A stretch of DNA of 64,000 bases from Tolumonas osonensis (GCF_014202415.1 NZ_JACHGR010000004.1:248001-312000), one strand, 5' to 3'. Shown: positions 31,745 to 44,460, counted from the first letter of the stretch. The notes: a model not told the origin generated them from the letters alone. A program made the numbers and translations.

Positions 31745-32116
31745 ATGCCAGGCATACAGATCACACCGCGCCCGTTCTATATTGCTGAACAGTCTGCACC
31801 CGACGATGCTCAGTATGCCTTTGGTTATGAAATAACTATCCATAATCAGACAGATGACGATGTACAACTGATGGATCGTCACTGGCTGATTAGTGATGCC
31901 AACGAGCAGCACACCGAGGTGCAGGGACAAGGCGTTATCGGTCAGCAACCAGTGATCGCGGCCGGCCAGTCCTACACGTATCAAAGTGGTGTACTACTGA
32001 AAACACCGTTTGGCTGTATGCGGGGTAGTTATACCTTCCTGAATAAATATAACGATCAGTTGTTTGAGGTCACCATTGCACCTTTTGCTTTGGCCGTCCC
32101 CCATCTGATCAACTGA
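31745..32116 (+). CDS. apaG: ApaG domain protein
   Basis: A 123-aa beta-sandwich protein. The family core EITIHNQTDDDVQLMDRHW, GEGVIG-like GQGVIGQQP and GCMRGSY is intact. Its biochemical role is unsettled; it is almost always found with apaH, as here, in the rsmA-apaG-apaH order. Eleven bases after rsmA. Confidence 0.94.
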   Translation: MPGIQITPRPFYIAEQSAPDDAQYAFGYEITIHNQTDDDVQLMDRHWLISDANEQHTEVQGQGVIGQQPVIAAGQSYTYQSGVLLKTPFGCMRGSYTFLNKYNDQLFEVTIAPFALAVPHLIN

Positions 32117-32154
32117 GATCTCACGCGTTATTCTGCTATTTAGAGCGTTGATGT

Positions 32155-32985
32155 ATGGCAACCTATTTTGTTGGCGACGTCCAGGGATGTAATGATGAAT
32201 TACAGCAACTACTGGCACTGGCACAATTTAACCCCCTAAATGATGAGCTCTGGCTGACAGGCGATCTGGTTGCCCGCGGACCGAAATCACTGGATGTACT
32301 GCGTTTTGTCCATGGATTAGGCGACAGAGCCACTACAGTCCTTGGTAATCATGATCTGAATTTATTAGCCGTTGCAGCCGGTCATGCACACCCCAAGAAA
32401 AAAGACAAAACCGAGAATATTCTGACTGCACCGGATTGTGATGAACTCATGAGCTGGTTACGTACCCGGCCTATTATGGCTGAACATCCTGTTTTACCCG
32501 TCATGATGACGCATGCCGGCCTATCCCCTCAGTGGGATCTGGCGACAGCCCGTCATTGTGCCCGGGAAGTAGAAATGTTACTCAGCAGTGATCAGGGTAA
32601 CTGGCTGCTGGGGCATATGTATGGTGAAGAACCTTCTCACTGGGATCACCGATTAACAGGCCTGCCCCGCTGGCGCTATATCATCAACAGCTTTACCCGT
32701 ATGCGGTTTTGTCGCACTGATGGCAGCCTGGAGTTTAAATGCAAGGAATCGCCGGAGGATAAACCGGCACAGTTGGCCCCCTGGTTTGAAGTGCGCCAGG
32801 CCGCACCTGATGAGCCACATCTGGTTTTCGGCCACTGGGCCGCCTTGATGGGCAAATGTCCGTTACCAACGATAAAAGCGCTCGATACCGGCTGTGTCTG
32901 GGGTAATCAGCTCACACTGTGGCGCTGGGAGGATAATGCGATGTTCAGCCTTAATTGCCCGGCTTATGCCAGTGGCGGGGAGTAA
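32155..32985 (+). CDS. apaH: Bis(5'-nucleosyl)-tetraphosphatase, symmetrical
   Basis: A 276-aa metallophosphatase hydrolysing Ap4A to two ADP and removing Np4 caps from RNA. Metal motifs GDVQGC, GDLVARGP and GNHD are seen in the first 70 residues, with THAG and FGHWA further on. Last gene of the lptD operon, converging on folA. Confidence 0.95.
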   Translation: MATYFVGDVQGCNDELQQLLALAQFNPLNDELWLTGDLVARGPKSLDVLRFVHGLGDRATTVLGNHDLNLLAVAAGHAHPKKKDKTENILTAPDCDELMSWLRTRPIMAEHPVLPVMMTHAGLSPQWDLATARHCAREVEMLLSSDQGNWLLGHMYGEEPSHWDHRLTGLPRWRYIINSFTRMRFCRTDGSLEFKCKESPEDKPAQLAPWFEVRQAAPDEPHLVFGHWAALMGKCPLPTIKALDTGCVWGNQLTLWRWEDNAMFSLNCPAYASGGE

Positions 32986-32993
32986 AAAGAATC

Positions 32994-33014
32994 GACCCGG
33001 GATGATCCCGGGTC
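32994..33014 (-). terminator. Terminator of folA (may also act on apaH)
   Basis: 9-bp stem GACCCGGGA/TCCCGGGTC with a 3-base loop. On the minus strand GATTCTTTTTACT follows; the plus-strand side is less T-rich. Confidence 0.7.
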
Positions 33015-33020
33015 ATTTGA

Positions 33021-33512
33021 TTATGAACAACGCTCCAGCGTTTCAAAACGGTAATCATAGGGATTCTTTTCATCGGCGCAGTGCAACTCTTCATCAATTT
33101 TCTGCCATTGATATGAAGAATAATCCGGAAACCAAGTATCAGCATCATTAACGGTCAGCGCAATATGCGTCAGATACAACCGCTGAGCCAGTGGTAGCGC
33201 TTCACGGTATAATTGCCCGCCACCGATGATCATCACTTCTGCTTCATGACTGACTAATGCCAGCGCAGCATCCAGACTACTGACAGATTCCACACCATCA
33301 GCCTGCCATTCATGATTACGGCTAATCACCAGATTACGCCGCCCCGGTAGCGGACGCCCAATTGACTCAAAAGTCTTGCGCCCCATGATCACGGGTTTGC
33401 CTAATGTAACATTCTTAAAATGACGCAAATCCGCCGGCAGATGCCAGGGCATCTGGTTACCACGTCCGATGACCCGGTTCTGAGCCATCGCAACAATCAA
33501 TGAAATCAACAT
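33021..33512 (-). CDS. folA: Dihydrofolate reductase
   Basis: A 163-aa enzyme, length typical of the chromosomal, trimethoprim-sensitive type. The start is the ATG giving MLISLIVAMAQNRVIG; a longer frame would overlap yjjB. Active-site segments MPWHLPADL with the catalytic Asp, GRKTFESIG and IIGGGQLY are intact. It begins four bases after yjjB ends. Confidence 0.95.
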   Translation of the reverse strand: MLISLIVAMAQNRVIGRGNQMPWHLPADLRHFKNVTLGKPVIMGRKTFESIGRPLPGRRNLVISRNHEWQADGVESVSSLDAALALVSHEAEVMIIGGGQLYREALPLAQRLYLTHIALTVNDADTWFPDYSSYQWQKIDEELHCADEKNPYDYRFETLERCS

Positions 33513-33516
33513 ACAG

Positions 33517-33981
33517 TTATACAATTGGTCGGTTACGGTAAATAAACAAAGATGGTACAGCAAGTCCGAAACACAGTGCAAAAAGGATGAACAAGGTTTT
33601 TAAACCATTTTCAATACCCGCTTGGAGAAGTTTCTCAGTCACTCCACTGCTGTTCATAGTCAGTATCGCAATAATGGTATTAAACGCGAATTTTCCCGGA
33701 ATCATCGGGATAATACATGCCACGGTAAATACCGGGCGGGGAGCCACCAGGCGCCGGCAGATATAAACAAAGATCAAACCGATCAGCGTAGTTGTAATAA
33801 ACGTTGCCCATTCAATCGGAATACCAAAATGAATCAGCAACATACGGAAACTATGCGCAAAAGCACCACCCGCCGCACAATATTTCAGCATTCGGGGTGG
33901 GACAGCAAATATCATTGCAAAACCGACAGCAGGAATTGCTGACCAGAATGCGTCAAATACGATCGCCTGTAACAATTGCAT
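33517..33981 (-). CDS. yjjB: YjjB-type threonine/serine exporter subunit (small, ThrE C-terminal half)
   Basis: A 154-aa membrane protein with about five hydrophobic segments; signatures IPAVGFAMIF, FTVACIIPMIPGKFAFN. With YjjP it forms a split ThrE-type exporter; in E. coli the YjjPB pair exports succinate. The start chosen is the ATG at 33981, which overlaps the yjjP stop as TAATG and implies coupling; an ATG four codons upstream is possible. Its partner carries an internal stop. Confidence 0.85.
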   Translation of the reverse strand: MQLLQAIVFDAFWSAIPAVGFAMIFAVPPRMLKYCAAGGAFAHSFRMLLIHFGIPIEWATFITTTLIGLIFVYICRRLVAPRPVFTVACIIPMIPGKFAFNTIIAILTMNSSGVTEKLLQAGIENGLKTLFILFALCFGLAVPSLFIYRNRPIV

Positions 33982-34775
33982 TATGGGTTCCATCCCCAGA
34001 CACCGGTTAATTTCATCGCCAGCACAATACCCGCTGTCGCGCTCACAGTTAATAATGTCGCCGTTCCCCAGCGGGCCAATCCCATATTGAAATAGCCTTT
34101 CACCATATCAAAGACGGCATTCACCAGAGGAAAACCAGGAACCAGCAGCAACACGCAGGCAGCCATGGCCAAATAAGGTTGATCACCCCATTGATATACA
34201 GTGGCCATACTGGCAATAGACGTCGCTATAAACGCGGTAGCCGCAAAGTTGATTAACGGACTGAAATGACGGTGCGCTATCTCCTGCCGGACAAACATGC
34301 CAACAGCCGAAGCCACACAGGTAGTAAAGAAAACCGGCCAGTCACCGCCAAACAATAAACTGAACGCGCCACAAGAGAGCCCAACCATCAGAACAACCAG
34401 CCAGCGGTTATAACGGAACGTTTTGATCTCTTTTAAATGCTTATCGACGTCATCCACCGTGGTCAACAGGCGTTTTTCACATAAAATGCACACCCGCTGG
34501 ATAGCGCACAGGACATGCATATTAATACCCAGTTCGTGTACCCGACGCGTGGTCGTAATGCAGGAACCATGGTTCAGGGTTGTTAAAACAATGGCACTGG
34601 GAGAGATTGCCATCTCAACACTTTCTACCCCCAGGGCAGCACCCACCCGGCATGTGGTTTGCTCAATCAAACGGCTTTATGCCCCGCATTGTGCCAGCAT
34701 TTGTGCCGTTTTCACCAGCACCCGGGTAATTTTGGTCTGCTCTTCCCGGGATAACAGCGCTCCTTGCTTATGCAT
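33981..34775 (-). pseudogene. yjjP: YjjP-type threonine/serine exporter subunit with in-frame ochre stop
   Basis: The homology with YjjP begins at ATG 34775 (MHKQGALLSREEQT), but codon 33 is TAA at 34679-34677. The frame continues without a shift into SRLIEQTTCRVGAALGVESVEM and on through the ThrE N-terminal-type domain (ISPSAIVLTTLNHG, then about five membrane segments) to the stop at 33981. In E. coli YjjP the corresponding residue is Glu in HGAESALVDE, so a GAA to TAA change is the simplest explanation. A downstream TTG at 34670 would allow a 229-aa product, but no ribosome site precedes it. Either a recent nonsense mutation, a sequencing error, or a reassigned start. Confidence 0.75.
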
Positions 34776-34980
34776 ACCCTGATTCCTGTTTTTTATATTA
34801 CGTAACTAAATAATACTTGCTTAGTTTATATCATTTCCACATATCACCACGAACCAGTTTTTTGCACATTCTCATATCAGTCACCACAGAAATGCGCCGG
34901 ATCAAACTATCAAGGTACGCTATCTGCAATCAGGTCCGGTTAAGCAGATATTCATCTGACCACAGATACTGTTTGCCAAA

Positions 34981-35010
34981 AAAAATCCCTCACAATGTGA
35001 GGGATTTTTA
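34981..35010 (-). terminator. Terminator of obgE
   Basis: Long perfect hairpin AAAAATCCCTCAC/GTGAGGGATTTTT with a 3-base loop. T-tracts are present on both sides, so it works in both directions; it lies directly after the obgE stop. Confidence 0.88.
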
Positions 35011-36219
<1,209 letters not shown>

Positions 36220-36365
36220 TTATAGAGAATAACCAACTATGATTGGCTAGATTACCGTCATTCTCTTAAGAATAAACCCCCACTCCACAATTGTATCCGC
36301 AGGGAACAGGAGAGGTCAGGCTTATGCAGAAATTGATATTACGCTGTGTTAAATGCCAAAAATAA

Positions 36366-36395
36366 CAAAGCCCCGCCATTACGGCAGGGCTTTTG
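36366..36395 (-). terminator. Terminator after rpmA
   Basis: GC-rich hairpin AAAGCCCCGCC/GGCAGGGCTTT with an ATTAC loop and one bulge; minus-strand T-run TTTGTTATTTTTGG follows. Confidence 0.8.
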
Positions 36396-36413
36396 TGTCT
36401 GACAACTCAGAAA

Positions 36414-36671
36414 TTATTCAGCTACGATGCTGACATATTTACGGTTGTTAGGACCTTTAACTTCAAACTTAACAGTACCAGAAGCGGTAGCAAACAGGGT
36501 GTGGTCTTTACCACAACCTACGTTCGCACCAGCGTGGAACTTGGTGCCACGTTGACGGATGATGATGTTACCTGCCAGTACACTTTCACCACCGAAACGT
36601 TTTACACCCAGGCGTTTGCTTTCAGAATCACGGCCGTTACGGGAGGAACCGCCAGCTTTCTTATGTGCCAT
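36414..36671 (-). CDS. rpmA: 50S ribosomal protein L27
   Basis: An 85-aa ribosomal protein at the peptidyl transferase centre. The start [20 protein letters not shown] is the unprocessed gammaproteobacterial form. Cotranscribed with rplU, 17 bases apart. Confidence 0.97.
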   Translation of the reverse strand: MAHKKAGGSSRNGRDSESKRLGVKRFGGESVLAGNIIIRQRGTKFHAGANVGCGKDHTLFATASGTVKFEVKGPNNRKYVSIVAE

Positions 36672-36688
36672 TTAAAAACTCTCCTGAA

Positions 36689-37000
36689 TTACGCGTTGAT
36701 ACCAGTGATTTTCACTTCAGTGAACCACTGACGGTGACCAGCTTGTTTGCGGTGATGCTTACGACGGCGGAATTTCACAATGTGAACTTTCTCGCCACGG
36801 CCGTGTGCAACCACTTCAGCAACAACTTTACCACCAGCTACGTATGGCGCGCCGACTTTAACGTCATCACCATTAGCAACCATTAACACTTTATCGAACT
36901 CAACGGCCGCACCAGTAGCTACTTCCAGTTTTTCCAGGCGCAGAACCTGACCTTCAGCTACACGATGCTGTTTTCCACCACTTAGGATAACCGCGTACAT
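36689..37000 (-). CDS. rplU: 50S ribosomal protein L21
   Basis: A 103-aa ribosomal protein that binds 23S rRNA domain I. The conserved [14 protein letters not shown] start and the basic [16 protein letters not shown] segment identify it. First gene of the rplU-rpmA unit, with a clear promoter upstream. Confidence 0.97.
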   Translation of the reverse strand: MYAVILSGGKQHRVAEGQVLRLEKLEVATGAAVEFDKVLMVANGDDVKVGAPYVAGGKVVAEVVAHGRGEKVHIVKFRRRKHHRKQAGHRQWFTEVKITGINA

Positions 37001-37085
37001 GTTTAAAACTCCGAATTCGGCATACAGCGTCGTAATGTATTTCTATAAACGCTGATGCACTTAAACTTAATGACAATGGACGCGG

Positions 37086-37114
37086 ATTCTACGCAAGTTG
37101 CGCTCATTACGCAA
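37086..37114 (-). promoter_or_regulatory. Sigma-70 promoter of rplU-rpmA
   Basis: Minus strand: -35 TTGCGT (37114-37109), 17-base spacer, -10 TAGAAT (37091-37086) preceded by TGCG, leaving a leader of about 80 bases before rplU. Confidence 0.65.
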
Positions 37115-37254
37115 TAAGCAAATTACTATCTTGTGTAATTTCGCGCCATACTGGCGATGAGTATAGGCCAGACACTGCACTTGAGATTTGTTTCATGTAG
37201 AATTAGTGACAATCTTTAGCCCGCACGCTAGCCCGAGAGCATATTAGAACGCCC

Positions 37255-38226
37255 ATGGATCAACAAGTTATCCGAACTCTCGCCGATAATGATATGCAGG
37301 CGGTGAATCAATTGATTTATCAACGTCTGCAATCGGATGTCGCCCTGGTTAATCAGCTCGCCTATTACATCATTAATGGTGGTGGTAAACGCATTCGCCC
37401 TTTACTGGCCGTCCTCTCGGCCCGGGCCATTGGTTATCAGGGTGATGCACACATCAGCCTGGCCACTGTTATCGAATTTATTCACACTGCGACCTTATTA
37501 CACGATGATGTTGTTGATGAATCAGAACTACGTCGTGGTCGTGATACTGCCAATCAGCTGTTTGGTAATGCCGCCAGTGTCCTGGTTGGTGATTTTCTGC
37601 ATACCAGAGCATTTCAGATGATGGTTGAAATTGGTGATATGCGGGTCATGAAACTGCTTTCCGATGCCACCAATCTGATCGCTGAAGGCGAAGTCATGCA
37701 ATTAATGAATTGCAATGACCCGACCACAAGCGAAGATAATTATCTGCAGGTTATTTACTGTAAAACAGCAAAACTGTTTGAAGCGGCCACGCATTGCACT
37801 GCGGTTCTGGCTAAGCAGCCGGCACACATCGAAGAGGCGCTACGTGATTACGGTAAATACCTGGGTACTGCATTCCAGTTGATTGATGACGTCATGGATT
37901 ATTCATCCAGCAGTGACACCATGGGAAAAAATGTTGGTGATGATTTATCAGAGGGCAAACCAACACTACCCTTGATTCATGCGATTGCGCAGGGAACGCC
38001 TGAGCAGAAAAGACGAATTGAACAAGCGATCACTGAGCGTAATGGCATGGAGTATCTTGATGAAATACTGGATATTCTTAAACAAACGCACGCGCTGGAA
38101 TATACGGTGAACAGAGCCGAACTGGAAGCGCAGAAAGCAATCGATGCGTTGGCTGTACTGCCAGACTCAGAATATAAAACTGCCTTGCAGACACTGGCCA
38201 ATTTAGCGGTACACCGCCAGGCATAA
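37255..38226 (+). CDS. ispB: Octaprenyl diphosphate synthase
   Basis: A 323-aa trans-prenyltransferase that makes the ubiquinone/menaquinone side chain. The first aspartate-rich motif is LLHDDVVDES and the second is QLIDDVMDY. Divergent from rplU, as in most gammaproteobacteria. Confidence 0.95.
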   Translation: MDQQVIRTLADNDMQAVNQLIYQRLQSDVALVNQLAYYIINGGGKRIRPLLAVLSARAIGYQGDAHISLATVIEFIHTATLLHDDVVDESELRRGRDTANQLFGNAASVLVGDFLHTRAFQMMVEIGDMRVMKLLSDATNLIAEGEVMQLMNCNDPTTSEDNYLQVIYCKTAKLFEAATHCTAVLAKQPAHIEEALRDYGKYLGTAFQLIDDVMDYSSSSDTMGKNVGDDLSEGKPTLPLIHAIAQGTPEQKRRIEQAITERNGMEYLDEILDILKQTHALEYTVNRAELEAQKAIDALAVLPDSEYKTALQTLANLAVHRQA

Positions 38227-38242
38227 CAATAAAACAATACAA

Positions 38243-38272
38243 AAAAATGCCGGACATTATGTCCGGCATTTT
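38243..38272. terminator. Bidirectional terminator between ispB and purA
   Basis: 14-bp stem AAAAATGCCGGACA/TGTCCGGCATTTTT with a TTA-type loop between two convergent genes. Confidence 0.88.
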
Positions 38273-38291
38273 TATTGCGATCTGTCACTGA

Positions 38292-39611
<1,320 letters not shown>

Positions 39612-39692
39612 TTAAAAAAGGATTCTAACAAAATTTGAGCAGAGCAGAAACGCTCTTATGCGAAGTTTAGCCAAGAAATTTGCCATAAAAAA

Positions 39693-39708
39693 GGGGGCTT
39701 TCGCCCCC
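39693..39708 (-). terminator. Terminator of the hfl operon (after hflC)
   Basis: 6-bp G/C stem GGGGGC/GCCCCC with a TTTC loop, followed on the minus strand by TTTTTTATGG. Confidence 0.85.
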
Positions 39709-39722
39709 ATTCGATATAAAGA

Positions 39723-40613
39723 TTATTTTGTAGCCACAGGTTGAGCATTTTTAAGATATTTAAAGAAATCATTCTCGGTGCTCAGCACCATGAAATCTTT
39801 ACCGCTCTTAAAGCTGTTCTTGTAAGCGTCCAGGCTACGCAGGAAAGAAAACAGTTCCGGATTTTTGCGATAAGTTTCAGCATAAATTTTAGCAGCTTCG
39901 GCATCACCCTGACCACGCGCTTCACGCGCCTTACGCTCAGCCTCCGCAATCATGACCGAGACTCGACGATCAATATTAGCCCGTATAATCTCGGCTTTTT
40001 CTCTACCCTGAGAACGGTGTTCTCTCGCTACCGCATTTCGTTCTGCACGCATACGCTGATAAATAGAGTTAGATACTTCCAGCGGCAAATTGATCTGTTT
40101 GATGCGCACATCAACAACCCGGATACCGAGTTCCGAAGAACGGGCCATCTGGCGCAGCGCATCTTCCATTACCTCTGTCCGTTGCCCTGACACGATATCA
40201 GTGATGGTACGGGCACCAATTTCGGAACGTAATCCGTTATTAATTTTACGCTTCAGCAAAGATTCCGCTTGGACACGGCTACCACCACCGGTTGCCAGAT
40301 AAAATTTGGAGAAATCTTCAATTCGCCATTTCACATAAGAATCGATAATCAGATCTTTTTTCTCAGAGGTAACAAAGCGATCAGCCTGTCCATCCAATGT
40401 CTGAATACGGGAGTCCAGCTTACGGACATCATCAATAAAAGGCCATTTCCAGTGTAAACCAGGCTCATATACCTTAGGAATATCACTATCACCTTCACGA
40501 ATGACTTTACCAAATTGCACGACAATGCCACGTTGGCTCTCATCAATCACAAACAGTGACGAGGACGCAAGCATACCAACTGCAGCCAACCCAATCAGAA
40601 TATAATTTTTCAT
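39723..40613 (-). CDS. hflC: HflC, modulator of FtsH protease
   Basis: A 296-aa SPFH/band-7 protein with one N-terminal membrane anchor (ILIGLAAVGMLASSSLFVI) and a periplasmic coiled-coil body. Forms the HflKC cage around FtsH. Starts on the base where hflK ends. Confidence 0.95.
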   Translation of the reverse strand: MKNYILIGLAAVGMLASSSLFVIDESQRGIVVQFGKVIREGDSDIPKVYEPGLHWKWPFIDDVRKLDSRIQTLDGQADRFVTSEKKDLIIDSYVKWRIEDFSKFYLATGGGSRVQAESLLKRKINNGLRSEIGARTITDIVSGQRTEVMEDALRQMARSSELGIRVVDVRIKQINLPLEVSNSIYQRMRAERNAVAREHRSQGREKAEIIRANIDRRVSVMIAEAERKAREARGQGDAEAAKIYAETYRKNPELFSFLRSLDAYKNSFKSGKDFMVLSTENDFFKYLKNAQPVATK

Positions 40614-41794
40614 TAGTATCTCCCGCTTGTACGGCTGCTATCACGTAGTGGCTGAGTATCTGTTACGCTATCAACGCCACTATCACTTTCTGTTGATGAA
40701 CCAGCCTGAGAGTTACTATTGGTTGCTGAAGAAAGTGTCGCTGGAATACCATCTTTTCTATTATTTGTGTTTGTCTGAGATGTGTTCATTTTATCCAGAG
40801 GCAGATAAATCACGTTGTTGTTCCCTTTCGGGACATCAATCAGCACTTTATTTGTCTTCTGATATAACTCTTCCATGGTATCCAGATACAAACGTTCACG
40901 GGTTAATTGCGGCGCTGCAGTATACTCTGGCAACAGTTGATTAAAACGAGCAACTTCACCGGTAGCCTTTAACACAACCTGTTCTTTATATGCCAGGGAT
41001 TCCTCTTCCAGTCGCTTGACCTGACCACGAGCCTTTGGCTCGGTTTCACGCGCATAGGCTTCCGCTTCACGGATGAAGCGTTGCTCATCTTCTTGCGCAG
41101 AAATAGCGTCATCAAACGCATCTTTTACTTCTTCCGGTGGACGGGCTGGCAGGAAGTTCACATCGACAATAGCGAGCCCCATCCGGTAAGGATTAATAAT
41201 CCCTTCCAGTACCTGCCAGGTATTTTGACGAACTTTCTCACGTCCACGGGTAAGCAAGTCATCCATGCTGGTATGACCCACCACATAACGTAGCGCACTG
41301 TCTGTTGCTTCCCGCAAACTATCATCAGCATTAGTGACACTGAACAGATATTCCCGTGGGTTTACAACACGGTATTGCACATCCATTTCAACCCGAACTA
41401 CGTTTTCATCCTGTGTCAGCATAAAGCCTGAAGACGGTATGGACTTCACTGATTCAACATCAACCGGGATAACTTTATCGATGAAAGTCCACTTCCAGCG
41501 TAAACCAGGATCAACGGTTTCGTGATATTTACCGAAACGCAATACGACACCACGTTCAGCTTCCTCGATAGTGTAAAAACCACTACCAATCCAGATCACA
41601 ACTGCCAGTAACGCAAAAATAACAAGACCAGTACTGCCACCTGAGCTCTGACCGCCAAAGGTACCGGTCAAACGTTCCCGGACACTTTTCAGCAATTTAT
41701 CCACATCAGGCGGGATCTGACTCTTTCCTGTGTTTTTCCAGGGGTCTCGATCTTTATCTTTGTCATTATTGTTTCCAGGCTCATTCCAGGCCAT
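40613..41794 (-). CDS. hflK: HflK, modulator of FtsH protease
   Basis: A 393-aa SPFH protein. A glycine/asparagine-rich cytoplasmic N terminus (MAWNEPGNNNDKDKDRDPW) precedes one membrane segment near residues 57-75, then the band-7 domain and a serine/threonine-rich C-terminal tail. Partner of HflC. Confidence 0.95.
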   Translation of the reverse strand: MAWNEPGNNNDKDKDRDPWKNTGKSQIPPDVDKLLKSVRERLTGTFGGQSSGGSTGLVIFALLAVVIWIGSGFYTIEEAERGVVLRFGKYHETVDPGLRWKWTFIDKVIPVDVESVKSIPSSGFMLTQDENVVRVEMDVQYRVVNPREYLFSVTNADDSLREATDSALRYVVGHTSMDDLLTRGREKVRQNTWQVLEGIINPYRMGLAIVDVNFLPARPPEEVKDAFDDAISAQEDEQRFIREAEAYARETEPKARGQVKRLEEESLAYKEQVVLKATGEVARFNQLLPEYTAAPQLTRERLYLDTMEELYQKTNKVLIDVPKGNNNVIYLPLDKMNTSQTNTNNRKDGIPATLSSATNSNSQAGSSTESDSGVDSVTDTQPLRDSSRTSGRY

Positions 41795-41847
41795 TCGAGT
41801 CTCCGTTGATTCTCATAGTGTGTTTAAACATACAAATAATTAACACA

Positions 41848-43137
41848 TTATTGCTTAACGATGAAGTTAAGAATATGCGGCCCTTCCTGTTTGACAAGAC
41901 GCAGCCATTCCACTTCAGAAAGACGGATTTGCACGATACAGTCACCATCTTCCGCATAACTTTCCCGCTGTATCGATTTAAGCTCATACAACCGGCTGCG
42001 TAAACGAGCAGCAGATGCCGGGAGCTTAAGCTGGTGTTCAACAACCTGAACACTTAGCAACTCATCCAGCACAGTTAAAAGCAGGTCAGTGCCTTCTCCC
42101 GTCAGTGCCGATAACCATACAGCAACAGGCTTACCTGTGTCATCTCGCTCAATCCGAGGCATTCCTTCGGGAAGACGATCAACTTTGTTATATACAAGCA
42201 ATTGAGGGACTTCATCCGCATCAATTTCATGCAGCACTTCATTCACCTGAGCCATGTTATCTTTTACTCGTTCATCCGAACAATCGATCACATGTAACTG
42301 TAAATCTGCTTCCCGGGTTTCCTGAAGTGTTGCTTTAAATGCAGCAACCAGATCATGCGGTAAGTGCCGTATAAATCCAACCGTATCAGCTAAAACAACT
42401 GGCCCCAGTTTTGCCAGTTCAATACGGCGTAATGTGGGGTCAAGCGTAGCAAACAGCTGATCAGCCGCATACACCTTGGATTGTGTCATGCGGTTAAACA
42501 GCGTTGATTTACCGGCGTTGGTATATCCAACCAGTGATACAACCGGTATCGCATTGCGAACACGGGCTCGCCGTCCCTGTTCACGTTGTTTTTCGACCTT
42601 TTCTAACCGCAACAGAATATTGGCGATTTTTTCTCTGATCAGGCGTCGGTCAGTTTCAAGCTGCGTTTCCCCCGGCCCTCTCAGACCGATCCCCCCTTTC
42701 TGACGCTCAAGGTGGGTCCAGCCCCGGACCAGACGACTTGAAATATGGCGTAACTGGGCCAACTCTACCTGGAGTTTACCTTCATGAGTCCGGGCCCGCT
42801 GAGCAAAGATATCAAGGATAAGAGTCGTTCGATCGAGAACACGACATTCGAAAATACGTTCGAGATTACGTTCCTGTGCTGGCGTCAAGGCATGGTTAAA
42901 GATCACCAGATCAGCATCTAGACGACGAACCTCCTGGGCTATTTCATCAGCTTTACCTGTACCGATAAAAAATTTAGCCTGCGGGGAATCACGACGGGTT
43001 GTAACAGTGCCCAGAATGGTAGCACCTGCGGACGTGGCCAGCATTTCCAGCTCACGTAAATCTTCTCTGGCTGTTTCGTCTCTGAAATCAACATGCACCA
43101 GAAGAGCCTGTTCTCCGCCTTGATAGCGTTCAAACAA
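41848..43137 (-). CDS. hflX: Ribosome-associated GTPase HflX
   Basis: A 429-aa GTPase that splits stalled 70S ribosomes, notably after heat stress. The N-terminal HflX domain is followed by a helical linker (GPGETQLETDRRLIREK) and the G domain with GYTNAGKST, DTVGFIRHLP and YNKVD. Part of the hfq-hflX-hflK-hflC run. Confidence 0.95.
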   Translation of the reverse strand: MFERYQGGEQALLVHVDFRDETAREDLRELEMLATSAGATILGTVTTRRDSPQAKFFIGTGKADEIAQEVRRLDADLVIFNHALTPAQERNLERIFECRVLDRTTLILDIFAQRARTHEGKLQVELAQLRHISSRLVRGWTHLERQKGGIGLRGPGETQLETDRRLIREKIANILLRLEKVEKQREQGRRARVRNAIPVVSLVGYTNAGKSTLFNRMTQSKVYAADQLFATLDPTLRRIELAKLGPVVLADTVGFIRHLPHDLVAAFKATLQETREADLQLHVIDCSDERVKDNMAQVNEVLHEIDADEVPQLLVYNKVDRLPEGMPRIERDDTGKPVAVWLSALTGEGTDLLLTVLDELLSVQVVEHQLKLPASAARLRSRLYELKSIQRESYAEDGDCIVQIRLSEVEWLRLVKQEGPHILNFIVKQ

Positions 43138-43196
43138 GAGATAACTCCTCAGTAACTAACAACGAAATCCCTGCCGGAACAGCAGGGAAAAGCAGG

Positions 43197-43454
43197 TTAC
43201 TCTTCAGACTGTGAATCACTTTCACCGGCAGCTGGTGCAGTATGATGCGCTACCGGACGAGCAGGAACCACGGTAGAGATTGCGTGTTTATAAACCATCT
43301 GACTGACAGTGTTTTTCAGCAGAATAACAAACTGATCGAACGATTCGACCTGCCCTTGCAGTTTAATACCATTGACCAGATAGATAGATACAGGAATACG
43401 TTCACGACGTAACGCGTTCAAAAATGGATCTTGTAAGGATTGCCCCTTAGCCAT
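43197..43454 (-). CDS. hfq: RNA chaperone Hfq
   Basis: An 85-aa Sm-like hexamer that pairs small RNAs with mRNAs. Sm1 (about residues 8-50, [20 protein letters not shown] start) and Sm2 with the [10 protein letters not shown] motif are canonical; the C-terminal tail is short and acidic. It lies between miaA and hflX as in E. coli. Confidence 0.97.
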   Translation of the reverse strand: MAKGQSLQDPFLNALRRERIPVSIYLVNGIKLQGQVESFDQFVILLKNTVSQMVYKHAISTVVPARPVAHHTAPAAGESDSQSEE

Positions 43455-43527
43455 GTTATTGTCCTTATACTTTTGTTTTAATTGAGCAAGGCGTCAAATA
43501 TTAAAGTAGCAGATATTATTGAGGACG

Positions 43528-44460
43528 TCATGCGCTTGTGACGCTGTGACAGACAATATCTGCGTTATTGATTGCGCCAGTTTCAAGCCAGGTCACGTTT
43601 TGCCAACTTCTTAACCAGGTCATCTGACGCTTCGCCAGCTGACAGGTTGCAACGATGCCTCGGTAAACCATTTCGTCATAGCTAATTTGCCCGTCGATAT
43701 ATTCCCACATTTGCCGGTAACCAACACAACGGATGGAGGGTAAATCAGCATTCAGATCACCGCGCTGATACAATGCCCTGACCTCCTGTTCAAAGCCCTG
43801 TGCGAGCATCAGATGAAAGCGCTCTGCAATACGTTGCCGTAAGAGTTCACGATCACTAGGCGCAATGGCAAATTGCAGGGTACGGTAAGGCAGTTGTTCA
43901 CCTTTGGTTTGCGTCAGTTCGGTTAGGGTTTTACCACTGATCCGGTACACCTCCAGCGCCCGGGAAAGGCGTTGCGGATCATTAGGATGAATACGCGCGG
44001 CTGCTACAGGATCAATATGTTGTAATTGAGCATGCAACGCCTCCCAACCTGACAGGCTGGCTTCTTCTTCGATTACCTGCCGGATAACCGGATCAGCCGC
44101 CGGCAATGGTGATAACCCCTCCAGCAACGCTTTGTAATACAGCATGGTTCCGCCAACCAGTAACGGAATACGACCTTGTGCAACGATGGTCTCTATTTCA
44201 CGTAATGCGTCCTGCCGGAAATCAGCGGCTGAATAAGCCTGGGATGGGTCCCGGATATCCAGCAGGCGATGCGGAGCCTGAGCCAGTTCTTCGGCAGTAG
44301 GTTTGGCGGTACCGATGTCCATTCCACGATAGATCAATGCAGAGTCAACACTGATGATGTCACACGGTAAGCGCTTCACTAATTCAATAGCCAGTGCCGT
44401 CTTGCCGGATGCGGTTGGCCCCATAAGAAATATCACAGGCGGGTGACGCGGATCAGTCAC
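43528..44460 (-). CDS. miaA: tRNA dimethylallyltransferase
   Basis: A 310-aa enzyme that prenylates A37 of tRNAs reading UNN codons. P-loop [10 protein letters not shown] and [16 protein letters not shown] are present. I take the GTG at 44460 as start because it overlaps the mutL stop in the usual way (GTGACTGA); in-frame codons up to 44496 would add a hydrophobic 12 residues inside mutL. Confidence 0.92.
   Translation of the reverse strand: MTDPRHPPVIFLMGPTASGKTALAIELVKRLPCDIISVDSALIYRGMDIGTAKPTAEELAQAPHRLLDIRDPSQAYSAADFRQDALREIETIVAQGRIPLLVGGTMLYYKALLEGLSPLPAADPVIRQVIEEEASLSGWEALHAQLQHIDPVAAARIHPNDPQRLSRALEVYRISGKTLTELTQTKGEQLPYRTLQFAIAPSDRELLRQRIAERFHLMLAQGFEQEVRALYQRGDLNADLPSIRCVGYRQMWEYIDGQISYDEMVYRGIVATCQLAKRQMTWLRSWQNVTWLETGAINNADIVCHSVTSA

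Noticed and set aside
43165..43190. Hairpin CCCTGC...GCAGGG between hfq and hflX as a full terminator
   Set aside because: Short 6-bp stem and no T-run on the transcribed strand; at most an attenuator.
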